Assembly: GCA_013397845.1 (NCBI GenBank)
Contig: VZTG01006696.1
Span: forward strand, 1 to 64,000
Direction of reading: 5' to 3'
Source: Melanocharis versteri
Taxonomy: Eukaryota > Chordata > Aves > Passeriformes > Melanocharitidae
DNA length: 64,000 nt
Positions 52,001 through 63,954 of the stretch are shown one piece after another. Within the stretch, counting starts at the first letter, position 1, and every line of letters begins with the position of its first letter. The notes under the pieces were generated by a model. That model saw only the letters and a program-made list of their open reading frames with translations, did not search any database and was not told the DNA's origin. The position numbers and the translations under genes were made by a program.

Positions 52001-55000
52001 CAGCATGTGTCTTCACTTTATAAAGTGCTCTGAAGACCTTCCTCACAACTGAGGCAAGTCACTGTAAACCCTCTAGAATTTGCTTCTTCCTGATACCCAG
52101 GACACCACCTCAAAATCCTACAAGAAATTCTCCTTGCCTCAGCTGTGAGAGAGGTTCTCCAGCCTTTTATCTGAGAGAATGATATCCAGTCACAACACCA
52201 ACCTTCTCACAATTCACTTTTCTCAGGTTTTCTATCACTTCAGAGCTGCTTCAGCTTCTGCTATAGAGACAGAACACATAGAGCTTCCCCTCTACATGAA
52301 TCCTGCATTACCACCCACCTTTGATCCCCTTCCTCTCTCTACTTCTGCCATTATAATTTCACAGATTTTGCCAGGAGGAACCATTAGATCACTTAAGCAG
52401 ATCTCCAGTATAATGCAGCAACTAACTTCCACCCAGCTACCCCTGCTGAAACCCATATACTTCAGTGAAGTGAAAGCAAGAGATTAAATTGCACACTGCA
52501 GGAGACCCTGCAGCACGAGCTGCACCAGCAGAAAACAGAGCAAAAACACATCTAAATGATTCCATCAGGAAGGAACAACCTCCACTGCAGAGAAAGCCAG
52601 TGAATGTTACCAATTTGGCATTAAAACCCCACTTCTTTCCAACACAGAATCTGAAAGTAGAACATAAAATATGTAAAAATGACTGATAAAGAATCTACTT
52701 TTCCCTTAGATGCCTATGCTATGTCTTACACAATGAACACTTTCTCTAGCCTTGACTAACTACTGGTGTTTAGGAGAGAATAAAAAACAAAATACAAACA
52801 AAATCCACCATAGAACTACATGAACAAAGGAAAAAGCCCTCCCTTACAGCAGAAATTATGCTAAGATTTTATTATAATTACTGTCTTAATGCAGCTGATA
52901 CAAATTCAGACTTAACATCTGATCTGTAGATTTGCTTCTGAAACTTTTAAGTATATACACAGTAAGTTTACAATTCAAGCCGTATTTGTTCTACCATCTT
53001 TACAAGTACTTGCACAAAAGCTTTACTGCCTTCTTAGATGGACGGCTGGAACCTTACAGCAAGATGGAAATCAGTTTAATTCTCACACCACTGGGTTTGC
53101 ACTGTGCTTTCATAGGCAGAGACTGCTTTACCACAGCAGGAATGATGCCTTCCAAGAGCACATCTCAGCAGAAGTCCGGACAGGATTCCTATACCACCAA
53201 GCAAGGCACACTGCACCCAGGTATCTTATCTCAGAAAAAAAAAGTGACTTAATGACACTACTGACAAAAAATGTAGGAAACAGGCTGACAGCTCAGGAAG
53301 TTCTGCTATAGGGAGCTGAGCCTGAGGTAGGCCTAAAGGAAAATGACACCATTGATAATTAAAAAGGATAAAGTACTTGACTAAGCTGATTACAGATTTT
53401 AATATATGTACTTTGAACATACAGAATAAGAGATTTCAGGCAGCTTCCAACGACCTCTTCATGACAATTTCCATCCCAATCACACCAGTAGTGATTAGAT
53501 GTTCACCTAGTTAATGGTCAATGCCTGCATGACATAAATTCTGGACTACAAAAATTCATGTTCACTAGCTTGTTTGTCACTTCATATTGCAGTCCCTCAA
53601 TCCTGTTCCATTGGAAAGTATTTTTAATAAAATCCCCCAAAGCATTATTTATATTCATCTGTTCTCAGTTTATGAAACGAAACACACATTACAAAAGAAT
53701 AACATTACAAGTGATGACCTTGTTTGGCTGTAGTGCAGATGAGCGACGTGAAGGTCCTCACACAGCATTAACACCATAAGTGAGCACAATCCAACGCTAG
53801 GACAGCCCCACAGGCTGGCACAAGGTACCCACTTAATCCAATTGCACTACTGAAACTTCCACTTCCAGACTTGGCAGATGGCACTGACCTTATGGCTGCT
53901 GCACCTGCCAACCGCTTCCAGAAAGTTCAGAAGACAGGAATCACCATAGCATTTTCCCTGCCCCTCATCTTTTTCATTCTGATTTCTAGGGATGTGCCAG
54001 CTGCTAATCAGTGTAAAGCAGAAACAGCCTTTAGTTGCTCTATTTACTCCACCCTTACCTGGGTAGCCTCTCCCACACCTCCCCAATCAGACAAGGAAAT
54101 CTCTACAAAGTTATGGTGGGACCTCAGCTCTAATCTTGAAAAGTCAGAGTTCTTCCCCATACACAAGCAGAGCTTTTTATGCAAAAGGTTACCGTCAACT
54201 GCAAAATGTAATTTAGAGGAACATTCAAGCCACCACTTGTTTCCGAATACCCCATGTCGTAAAGGCAAAGGGCTGCATCCTTGGTGAAATGCCACCTCCC
54301 CTGCACTTCACTTTGCAGTGCTGCTCCCTTCCCTCACAGTGCCTCTGTCAGCACTACAGTACCAAGCTCACTATGAAAAGCCTTGTTCTGTGACAGCAGA
54401 AGAGGGATGAAATGGCACACAAGAAAATACAGCATGTCTAATTTTAGCTTCCCTCTAGTTCTGATGGAGTAACTTCAAAGGCAGAGAAGAAGTTGCAGTC
54501 TGGTCCCATTAAAATGCATAACAGTTTCCCCTGAACAACTTCAATAGGAGAACTTTGTATTAGGAAAAGCACACACCACTGAAATCAGACAAAACACACA
54601 TAAGAGACAGCATTGGGACTAAGGGAGTGTTTTCAACAGTGCTGCACAAGTTCACAGTGACTTACCCAACCTCTATCCTATGGCAATACTGTAAAAACCC
54701 AAAAGGCTGGCATACCAGTAATGGAAAATGGAGGTAAAAGACAAGGAGGGGAACTCCTATGACGTAGGGTGGTCAGTACTCACTCTGCAACTGCATTTGC
54801 CCCAGCTGCTTTTCCCTTAGAAGAACAAAAGCATAGCTGTGCAGGCAATGCTTGCTTTTTTAACAGCTAAATACCTCTTCCTGTGTCTACACGTGGTCCA
54901 GTGCCTAGAGATCAGCTGTCACACCCATGCATGAGGGAGAAACGAAACCAAAAGCACTACCTACGCTTGTATCCCATCTCTTATAAGCTGTGAGCCATCA

Positions 55001-55674
55001 TGTGACTACAGCCGGTAAGGAATCCCAAAGCCCCCACCTGCAGCCAATAGGGCACATGGGGCAGAAATCAAGTTTAACCACACAACAAACAAAAAGAGAA
55101 GCAGGGGAGCTGTGAAGTTTTGAAGGAGTATGATCACTATTGAAATAAACAATATGACTTTTACTACTAAACATATTTCCAGCCATAAGACCTTGAAATA
55201 GTTAACTAAATATAACCTGAAGTGATGATAAGGTCAAGCTTGAACATGCCTTAGAAACTGGAGGAAGTTGAACATGTCCCTTGAAGTAATCAGACAATGC
55301 TGGGACAGGAGGGAAAGGAACCACAATCAACATGACAGACGTATTTTAAAATGTGAATACAAAAATTAGCTTTGCTGCTGTCAGACACAGAGGTGCCTGC
55401 GTGAATTCACATGTACAGCTCATCTTTCCCACATTAAGAATGCAGATAAATTGCCACTTTAAAATGGGCAGGCACTGCAGAGACAACACAAGACACTATT
55501 GTGGACTTGCGATGAAAGCTGGGAAAAATATAAAGACTTTTTAATAAGACAAATCTAAATTATTTAAATAGCACTTAATGCTTCTACCATTTTATCCTTT
55601 ACCCCACTTACACTCACTAATACCAGTCACTTCCCAGCCACAATAGCCTTGTGACCAAGGCCATCTACTGGTGA

Positions 55675-55800
55675 GTGGGGCGTGCAAATTAACAGAGGTT
55701 TGTTGGCCAGATTTAATTAGTGCTTGTCAAGATTTAGGCGCACGTATTGAAATTGTGCCAGGCAGCTGTCAGGAATTATTAAACATGATCACAGTTTTGG
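55675..55800. promoter_or_regulatory. Possible conserved regulatory patch
   Basis: Non-repetitive sequence with TTTAATTAG, an E-box CAGCTG at 55763-55768, and GGAATTATTAAACATGATCA. It resembles a developmental enhancer core, but this is by texture only. Confidence 0.18.
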
Positions 55801-57220
55801 ATGAACAAATAAAAAATTAAGGCTTCCCAACTCCACATGGACCTAAAGAACCATGATGTTGCCCAGGGGAGACGAGTGTGGTACTTTGAATCTGCATCCT
55901 GCTGTAGTCCAGACACCATGCCACCTCACTGCTCTGTGTAAAATGAATCAGACATGTCAGTGTTGCTAACAGAGATACGAATTTTACCCTCCAAGTCACA
56001 CCAAACCTGGTCACATTGTTTTCAAGAATTAATGGGGTCTGAATGGAGACATTTGTAGGCTAAAACTGCAAATATTTTAAATGGAGATTTTAGATGGAGA
56101 TTTATTGGCTGCACACCATAGTTACAAGTGTATTTGTCCCCAGACATTAGGCAACAGAAATGGACACCAGGTAAGGAAATGGAAGGGAAATTAAGCACAC
56201 CCATATGCTCACACACTCTCATTTCGAAGGTGATGTCTGAGACTAACCAGCAAGGGAAACTGGGAGCAATAGCATGCTATGACACAGAGATCTCCACACT
56301 GTTCTACTGTTACCTGCTGAGCATCAGTATTCCCAAATCATGAAGATGTTTTTAATAAAACACTTCCTCTAGCTCTTTTTTCAAATTCAGTAACACTTAA
56401 GTTAGCACTATGATTTTCAGAGTAGGGTATTTGAATGGCAGCACTGGAAATCCCCAAATTACAGGACAATATTCTTTCCATCTTTGAGATGAAGTAAAGT
56501 TCACCTTTTACTCATCCTTTTTGCCATAAGAATTTCAGGCAACCTCTATAGCATAGAGAAATATATTCACTAGGAGCTAGCTTGAAGAAACTAAAATAAT
56601 TTCTTATTGCTACTTTTGGATGGCAACATAGAAACCAGAAGTTCTTGTTTTGCTTGAACAAATGACACAGAAGTAAAGTATTTCCACAAGAGAAAACGTG
56701 GATGCCATAAAATGACAAATGCCCTTCAGTGACCATCACTTCAGTCTGATTAATTGCTATGATCATCAGATTTATGACAGAGAATTTATGAATGGCAGGT
56801 AAAAAGGAGTCAGACCTTCCACATTTGTCCGTTACAAGTTGGGTTTGGGGCTGGTTTGTGAGGGTTTTTCTGGGGTGGTGATGGTGTTTTTTCTTCTGAA
56901 GCCAGTATTAGACTATAAATCCAGTTTAATTACACCAGTTTTATTCAGTGTGGGAGAATGCCATTTTCCAATACAGCACGCATAGTAATTTATATGCCTT
57001 TCAGATTTATTTATGGTGCAATAAGTCCATGAGTAGTTCTGTATCTGTTGGAGATTTGCAGTCTCCAGGACAATTTTTTAATTGAAGACTAAAGTCAGGG
57101 AAAAAAACCAAAAATCGAACTGCTGCCCGCTGTGGCTCCAACCCACAAGACAGAAACAACTTCAGAAGAATAAAACAGTGCATGTAAATTTCCAATCACA
57201 TCTTTTGCAGCAAAAGTGTG

Positions 57221-57238
57221 TTATCAACTAGTTGATAA
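57221..57238. promoter_or_regulatory. 18-bp perfect palindrome with two GATA-type sites
   Basis: TTATCAACTAGTTGATAA reads the same on both strands. Each half carries TGATAA/TTATCA, the core bound by GATA factors. It lies about 770 bp past the probable MAIP1 3' end. Binding is inferred from motif only. Confidence 0.3.
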
Positions 57239-57309
57239 GCTTTAGATGTTCCTCTCATTAAGATCAAAAGAGCTGAACTATGGAAAATTTAATTTATACC
57301 TTTAATTAC

Positions 57310-57332
57310 AATTACTGTGAATCACAGTAATT
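57310..57332. repeat. Perfect inverted repeat, 10-bp arms and 3-base loop
   Basis: AATTACTGTG and CACAGTAATT flank the spacer AAT. It sits 72 bp after the GATA palindrome, in an AT-rich stretch. Confidence 0.55.
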
Positions 57333-58008
57333 ACACTTTACACTTTCAAAACACTGCACTAATGTCTACAACATGCCTTGGTAGAAAGTTGGCTTTATAT
57401 TTGAAGTATATATATTGGATGAAGAAACCTGTTATGATCTCCTGTTGATTTGCAAAGCAAAGCCTCCAGCTACTTACACCAGGATTCTCATGTTCCAGAA
57501 ACCAGAGAAAACGTGACAACTAGGAAATTGTTCAGTTGCAACATCTAATTTTAAGGATTTGGTCATTTCTTTAACACACATTTCAAACAGAGGACTTCAT
57601 TTAACTTCACTGTCAGGTCCTCTTTTAAATTCATGTTTTTGACTGATTTTTCTTCCATAATTATCTAAACTTGGAATTGTCTATATATAACTGAATTGAA
57701 AGGAATGGTTTTTTTTAATTTTCCAAAACATATCTATGTCTTTGATCCATTTTCCCAGTGCAATGCTAAAAGCTTTTTCTTACGCCAATCCTGTAGCAAA
57801 TACTGATAGTGGCTCTAACTTTCTTAATCTCAAATATATTCAAAATCAGGATTACCTCAAAATGAACTGCTGAGGCTAGACATGCTAAGAAGTCCATCTA
57901 CCTCTATTTCATCTTGGATATTATTCAGTTATATATTGTACAGTCCCTAGGGAAAAAACAGAAACATAGAAAACTAACTCAGAAGGACCATCAGCCATTT
58001 AAGTGTTG

Positions 58009-58014
58009 TTTATT
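58009..58014 (-). terminator. AATAAA polyadenylation signal candidate for MAIP1
   Basis: A perfect AATAAA on the minus strand about 320 nt after the MAIP1 stop. Cleavage would be expected roughly 10-30 nt further, near 57980-58000. This is motif evidence only. Confidence 0.4.
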
Positions 58015-58332
58015 TTCAAATAGTACCATTTCTTCTTAGAATGTAAGAAATCTACATATCCATTACACCTGCCTGAATGAAACTGTGCTGTCTAAATGCC
58101 TTGGATGAGCATTGGAACCAATTCAATTTCTACCAGCCTGCTCCAGGGAAAAGGCTTTGTTGTAACGCTGCAGCACAGTGCAAGCTACAGAAAGAATTTC
58201 TGGAAATCATACACAGAAAATTCATCCCTCTTTTGGAGGAAAGGGCAGGACAGGAAAAAAAGACCCAAAAAAGCCTGATATTTGTTACATCAGAACAATT
58301 ACGATGGTACATAAAAAGGCTGTAGAAGGCAT
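58009..58332 (-). other. MAIP1: Probable MAIP1 3' untranslated region
   Basis: This is the stretch from just after the stop to the first well-placed poly(A) hexamer, about 320 nt. It shows no further open frame related to MAIP1. The extent is inferred from the hexamer only; a shorter 3' UTR is possible (see the hexamer at the stop codon). Confidence 0.45.
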
Positions 58333-58337
58333 TTATT
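58332..58337 (-). terminator. AATAAA hexamer overlapping the MAIP1 stop codon
   Basis: The last sense codon GAA, the stop TAA and the following A form AATAAA. If used, it would give a 3' UTR of only a few tens of bases. More likely a chance overlap, but it is a perfect hexamer. Confidence 0.2.
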
Positions 58338-58411
58338 CTAATAGCCTTGGATGTTCAATCCGTGTAATAGTCCAGTCTGGTTTTGCTCCTTCTGTAAACT
58401 CCCTTTGGAAC
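58333..58411 (-). CDS. MAIP1: MAIP1 last coding exon with stop
   Basis: After a strong acceptor (CTTTCCTTTTTCAG), one base completes Glu. The next 25 codons encode FQREFTEGAKPDWT followed by ITRIEHPRLLE, then TAA at 58333-58335. The end matches the known C-terminus of the family, with only conservative changes from human, and the protein ends at the expected position. Confidence 0.94.
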
Positions 58412-61400
58412 CTGAAAAAGGAAAGAAAGTAAGTGTTGAGTCATTAAAATTTACTTGATCTTAAGGAGCTACTAATACAACAAGGAATCATAAAGAAATA
58501 TTTTACTTCAAATTTATTCCTGTAAAAGCTACTTTAATGCTTATGCCTCAAAATGGAAGATAAAAATTATTTCTATAGTAAGAAACAAAACACACTGACT
58601 TCAGAGTGTTTTGGTTCAGATCCCACAGACAGGATCAAGCAGCATCAGCAAAAACCCTGATCTCAAGAAAGCACTCAGTTTTCACAGCAGGAATATGAAT
58701 AAAGCTTTATGGAAGATCTTGATCTGTAAATAAAGAGTTTCATTTAAAGGGGAGGTAAGTGAAGGGAAATCAAGTGCTCCATATCTTACTTGAAAATTTT
58801 CATTTTTACTGAACTGTAGCTTAAAAGGTAATATATTCTCAGAACTACATCAAAAGTCAAGTTAACAGTAGTACTGAGTCTCCCTTATCTAAAGATAAGT
58901 CTGAGCTTCAAGCTGAATGCTCATGTTCTCAAATAACCTGTATGCCATGGACAAGAGCAATATAATATCATTGCTTTGCAATCAAGTGCAAATCCACTCC
59001 TGCAAAGTGGGATTGGGAAGATATTTAGGCTTTAAGGGAAGGCTCTCAAGGTTAATGGAACCTCAGAAGCCTCCAACCCTAAGGAAGATGCTGAATTCAG
59101 CTAAGGGATGGATCCACAAAAATCCAACCAGGCAAAAAGTACTGGTCTCCTCATGAGTGTTACCTTTGCTTCAGCTCCTCATCACCTAGACCTCGTATTT
59201 TCAATTTCAAATGTGGGTGTAGAAATCCTTGATCATACTGCATTTGTCACACAAAAATCCTCACTTCTCCCAGCTTCTGCAAATCTTATTTTCAGTATAT
59301 TTTGCCAACTGTGTAGATATTTTCTGCACTGCTCTGACATCAGTACACCAACACAGACATTATTTATAAGCATTCCTACAAAAATCCATCTTCCCAATGT
59401 GTGCTTTGAGGATCAGAAGCCTCATTAAGTGCTCCAAATACTGCTCTTTCTGATAGAGAAAGAGTTCCCATTAATGTCAACTCAGAAGCAAGGAAATAAC
59501 ATAATGACTTAAGGGGTATTTTAAAAATTCAGCACTAAAACTGGAACTGGAGAAGCTGGAAAGCTGGAACAAAATCAACTTAGATTAAAATCAAGGTAAA
59601 CTAAAACCCACTGGATCTGCAGTAGCATAGTGGGAGCGCCTGCAGAACTGCTTACCACACAGGTACCCCATGGACATGAGAAAAGAAAGGGACAAGTAAA
59701 CTTACTCATAGTTTGCTGTTAAAAGATGTTTCTTTTCTTTTGTGTTTTCATCTCCAAACACAATCTGGAAGACTTTGGCTTCACCTGGTACTTCATCAGG
59801 TAGATTAGCACCATTTAGATACCAGAAGCACATCAGGATGCTAACAAACTTTCTCCCTGTTGGAAATAAATCAAAACTTAATTTAGATCTCATGTTTCTC
59901 ATTGGTCAAATACTCCTATTTGCTTCATAGCATATGTGAGACCCTGCAAGGGCAGCTGACTTCAACCATAAAGAATACAGGATGGAATAAAGATGAGATA
60001 AAGCTATTTAAAGCCATACTCATGCTGTTTAGCAACAATAAAAATACACTCTGTAAAAACATACGTATTTTATCATGAGTGTGGTGTGACAGTGTATATA
60101 GCTAACTACTGATGCAACAAATGTACGTAGAGTAGTTCAAACATGGGAGCAATCTAACAGGGGAAAAAACCCCCTCCTATTTCCGAAACGAGGAAAAAAG
60201 CTCACTGGTCTGACAACCTGAAACGCTCAACTGAAGACCCAGGGTTAGACCCACATATCATCTCCACTGCGTCTGATAGTGAACAGAGCACACAATGCTG
60301 GTATCCAACCAAAAGAAAAACTTGCTTGAGCTCATCATTAGCTTAAAAAACCCCAAACCAATCAAAGAGTCCTAGAACAAAGTATATTTCATGACAAAAA
60401 GACTAAACCAGCAAAATTTATTTCATTATTCAGCCCTCACTATTCGTCTTGCAGGATGCATTTCCATTGTTGAAGCAAATAGCTTTCAGCATATATTAGA
60501 AAAATTGTTTTAGAGTAGTTTCAGATTGCTGAGGACTAATAATATAAAATTCTGTACAAAAGAAGAGGAATAAGCAAAACCCAAACAGAAGTCAAAACAG
60601 TACCATGATGTATTAACAATAATCTCTATTTCTGGTTTAAAAGGAAATCAAGAAATTTCATATCGATGAATTACAAACAGAGAAACAAGGAACGAGAAAC
60701 AGTACTCAAACCCATATCTGTAAGGAAAATGTCTGTTTAGTAGCAAAACCAGGAAATAAGACTGCTCATTGCTGAAATGTTTTAGGATTCTAAACATACC
60801 ATCATCATCATAGTAAATGCGAACATCTCCTTCTGTTGTGTACATGATTGCATCAATGTCAGCTGCTAAAGCATCCCTGTGGCTGTCAGGGAGCAAAGAA
60901 ATCTTTTCCTTCAGCACCTGAAGCACCTAAATTCAGAAAAACTGTCACTTAGTTTTTCATTAGGAAATTTAAGTAACAATCTGTTTCTACTGCAGTTAAT
61001 AAAATGAGCTGTATTGCTAAAACATTTATCTAACATATGTAACAGCTGAAGTCAAAAAGCACTGGGAAGTTTGGGCATTCCTAAACCCTAATTCAGCAGC
61101 ACTGAAGAAGGTCTGTTTACTGCTCAAAACAAACAAAAAGCAAGCATCTTAAAAAATGTTTAGTGAAGGTACTGTCAAAACAGCAGAAGCAACACAAGCC
61201 ATGTCAGCCAGAACACCCCAGTGAAGCTTGCTCCCACAAACACTCTCTGCCTTCTCACCGCTGAATTCTCGCTATGTGCAGGTTCCTAAGCTTTTGATTC
61301 AGTATCTTCTTAGTCATCTTACACAAATTTCTTTGAAAATCAGTTTCATTACCAATAAGCCCATCTTTGCCATTCTGTGATCCACACTCCATTTAGAAAA

Positions 61401-62762
61401 AGTTTAAACGCTTGCAAGTCAGAAAAGAATGAAAAATCGTTCCCCTGGTAATTAATTTCTCTGAGCGTCCTACAATCTACACAGCTGTGTTAAGTAGAAA
61501 ATGGTGGGGTGCACAGACTGCACAGAGGTAGCACCCCAAACACCACATGAGAAAGTCAAGTCACAAGGAAGGATGAAACCGCAGAACTTATTTTTAACAT
61601 ATACTCATTTTTGACCCTAACTCAATTTACCATTTTTGAGTAACAAACAAATGCAGAGGTTACATGGAAGCAAGAGGCAATCTTCACAAGGAGACATTGG
61701 TTTCTCGTACATTTTGCAGGTACAAAATTCACTGGCCAAAGAAATGACAAAGTAGTGTGGGATCACAGCCTCATCTGCTACATCCTTGGCTTACATGAAG
61801 TCTCTGCATCAATGTAAGCCTGAAAAATTTACAGCAACCAGAGCAAGTTCTTTCGAGAGGAAGCAGAGGAGATGACCTTTCAAAACAACTGCAAGAAACA
61901 AACTCACGTTTTATTGCTATCTCTGTTCAGAGAGAGGAGGCAAGATTGTTCAGAGGGGATGCACTAGAACAGCACCAGAGTTTTTGCTGCAAAGGCATGG
62001 GTGGCAATAGGACAGGCCACGCTGACATCCTGTAACAAGGCAGCCATAGACCTGGAGTGTCTCCTCCACTTGACTCTGATGCTTCTGCTACCTCCATGCC
62101 CTGGGAAGGCCAAGACAACTTCAGCAATTAAAAATTCATAAAAACACAGAAAACACAGAACTGATGTTTAACCAGGTCAGTCATATCCCTGAGACCATGA
62201 CTCAAGACTGAGGCCTTCCAGCCAAAACCAGTAATCAGCTGTATGATCTGATGGGGGTGGGAACATATCAGTGCAGCAGAGATGAGCACAAACCAGTTTC
62301 TTTCTTCATCTGAATTCTGGTGCACAGACTGAGTCAGCTTCAGCCACCTGCCTACACCTAGAGACACACAATTCCTGCCATCCAGAGCCTGCTGCCTTTC
62401 CATCCTTCCTGGTATACCAGCAATCTTTCTGGCATTTGGTCCTTATGCTCAACAGCTAAAATATATTTTATTTTGTTTTAAATACAGTAACTTCGAGTTA
62501 AGCTTCATGCCTTGAAATTAAACATAAAAAAAAAGCTGCAGGACAAAAAATTGCCCACCCTGTTTTGCATTACGCTGTTTTTCACAAATTAAACCAAACT
62601 GGCAACTTGTAGATAATGACAGGCTGAATGCATCCATGTTACTTTGTAACAGACAATCAACTGCTAGAATAGGAGATGGGAAGCATTTACCTCTGCTGAT
62701 ACAAGTTCTTCCAGCAGGTCAAGTTTACGCTGAGACAGCAGCTTTGAAACAACAGAAAAGGC
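58333..62762 (-). CDS. MAIP1: MAIP1, matrix AAA peptidase interacting protein 1 (3' part, four exons, spliced)
   Basis: The four minus-strand exons 62691-62762, 60800-60926, 59706-59856 and 58333-58411 join in frame into 142 residues ending in a stop. The product matches the C-terminal half of vertebrate MAIP1/C2orf47 as I remember it, with conserved stretches KLLSQ-x-K-x-DLLEELV, ALAADID, GRKFVSILMCFWYL, NYEFQREFT and KPDWTITRIEH. MAIP1 is a mitochondrial matrix protein reported to bind the m-AAA protease and to help EMRE reach the calcium uniporter; its C-terminal region is related to the Tim44/Mba1 fold. Human MAIP1 has about 291 residues, so the N-terminal half, including the transit peptide, is missing here because exon 1 lies beyond the window. 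Intron phases are 0, 1 and 2 between the visible exons, all GT-AG. No frameshift or internal stop is seen, so the gene looks intact. The gene call rests on recalled family sequence, not on a search. Confidence 0.93.
58412..59705 (-). other. MAIP1 intron (phase 2)
   Basis: A 1.29-kb GT-AG intron. A plus-strand open frame of about 106 codons (59108-59428) is unrecognised and probably chance. Nothing else stands out. Confidence 0.88.
59706..59856 (-). CDS. MAIP1: MAIP1 internal exon
   Basis: This 151-bp exon completes a glycine codon (G|GG), then encodes RKFVSILMCFWYLNGANLPD and on to LLTANY, ending with GA of a glutamate codon. The acceptor is TTATTTCCAACAG and the donor is GA|GTAAGT. The Gly-Arg-Lys-Phe-Val and CFWYL motifs are diagnostic for MAIP1 among the sequences I know. 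Confidence 0.94.
59857..60799 (-). other. MAIP1 intron (phase 1)
   Basis: A 943-bp GT-AG intron, AT-rich. I see nothing recognisable in it. Confidence 0.88.
60800..60926 (-). CDS. MAIP1: MAIP1 internal exon
   Basis: This 127-bp exon encodes 42 residues plus one base, starting V-L-Q-V-L-K-E-K and ending Y-Y-D-D-D. The acceptor is TTTTCTGAATTTAG and the donor is G|GTATGT. It enters in phase 0 and leaves in phase 1. The core LPDSHRDALAADIDAI is the conserved family segment. The triple Asp comes from a GAT repeat running up to the donor; human has a different acidic/lysine sequence there. Confidence 0.93.
60927..62690 (-). other. MAIP1 intron (phase 0)
   Basis: A 1.76-kb GT-AG intron. Several open frames of 60-90 codons occur on the minus strand near 61927-62403, but they match nothing I know and lack splice context. 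I see no RNA gene in it. Confidence 0.85.
62691..62762 (-). CDS. MAIP1: MAIP1 internal exon (first visible coding exon)
   Basis: This 72-bp exon encodes 24 residues, including KLLSQRKLDLLEELV. It is preceded by a polypyrimidine tract and TTGGTAG acceptor and followed by GAG|GTAAATG. Both ends are phase 0. It corresponds to the start of the Tim44-like region. The preceding exon is not found between 62763 and 64000. Confidence 0.92.
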
Positions 62763-63336
62763 CTACCAAAATAAAACAGAAACAAAAACCAAACATGAAC
62801 AAGTAACTCTAAGTTGGCTTATTTTTCAGACAAATCCATAAGTATATGACAAGCTACTCAAATATTCCATGATTTAAGATTTCAATATTTCTAGAGGGTA
62901 TCACCATTGAAATGTGAGCCCTCCAGCATCAAGAGTGATTTCATGAACTGATAAAAACATATGATTTCTTTTCAATCTCTCATTTAAAACATCAAAGCTT
63001 TCAATAGGTAAGTGAATTCATAGTTTACTAAAAAAAAAAGCTTTGCAGTACTTTGTGTGTTGTTTTTACTCTTTTTGATAATTCGAACGGTCTGTGTCTT
63101 TCCCTGTACATATTTTGTTCCACTGCCCTCCTTTCCAAATCATCTTCTCGCTTCAGTCAAAACTGATGGTGCAATATAGAAATTTTCTTTAGAAATCTGG
63201 TTTAGTCTCCAGACTTCAGGAAGCTCAACTCCCCTTTCTCCCCTCAATTTTGCAGGTATACTTACATACAATTATGCCTCTACATATTCAAGTAGTGCAC
63301 TTGTGAATGACAGTGTATTTAGGACTCTACACCAAG

Positions 63337-63379
63337 TAAAAACAAACCAACCAAAACCAAAACAAAACCCCAAAAAACT
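63337..63379. repeat. A/C-rich simple repeat
   Basis: Short imperfect AAAC/AACC units inside the first visible MAIP1 intron. Low complexity only. Confidence 0.5.
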
Positions 63380-63954
63380 AGGCCAAGGTAAAACAGGTGG
63401 TTCTGCACATGTGGCAAATTATTTGTTTGTAGGTTGTGGGTTTCTTCCTCTCTTGAATTGATCCTAACCATTTCAACATTCTGTCCCCTGATGTGTCATT
63501 TTGGGCTGGCTTTTTTGTTAAAAGTACATATAATATTAAAACATTTCCCAAGAGATAACTCTGTAATTTTTACATGACTAGCTTTGAAATAATTACCTCT
63601 TTGACACATTATGCTGACAATGCTTACTAGGCTCATAAATCTGGAGGAACAAATATATACACCAGCTCTGTGCCTGCCCAACCTTTATCATTTCCAGAAA
63701 ACCTGCTAAGAGAAGACACACTCCTCCTTAAAGTCTCTGTAATGTTTGGAAGCACCTTCCTTCATGCTACTTTGGGGGATGGCTTAGCCAGTTCATTTTA
63801 ATGGTGGAATCTGGGAAAAGAAAACAAGAAATCCCTGAAGAAAAGTACACCTCTGCTTATATCACTCGCCTCCAAGTGTGGTGCTTGGAGCCAGCAGTGG
63901 GGAACTCCATGTATTTTACACACGGGAGCACGTTAGTGCTATGACGTCCACACA

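Larger units (their letters stand above)
41757..57220. other. Gene-free sequence downstream of MAIP1
   Basis: Holds the hairpins at 44459 and 49038, simple repeats, and unrecognised frames at 46878-47312 (minus, 144 codons), 53892-54287 (plus, 131 codons from ATG) and 44740-45123 (plus). None has a domain I know. The patch 46960-47400 has somewhat more CpG than its surroundings, but too little for a CpG island. Confidence 0.55.

Noticed and set aside
1..58000. SPATS2L coding exons, expected next to MAIP1
   Set aside because: None of the open frames carries the SPATS2L start region or its later conserved segments. Untranslated first exons cannot be excluded.
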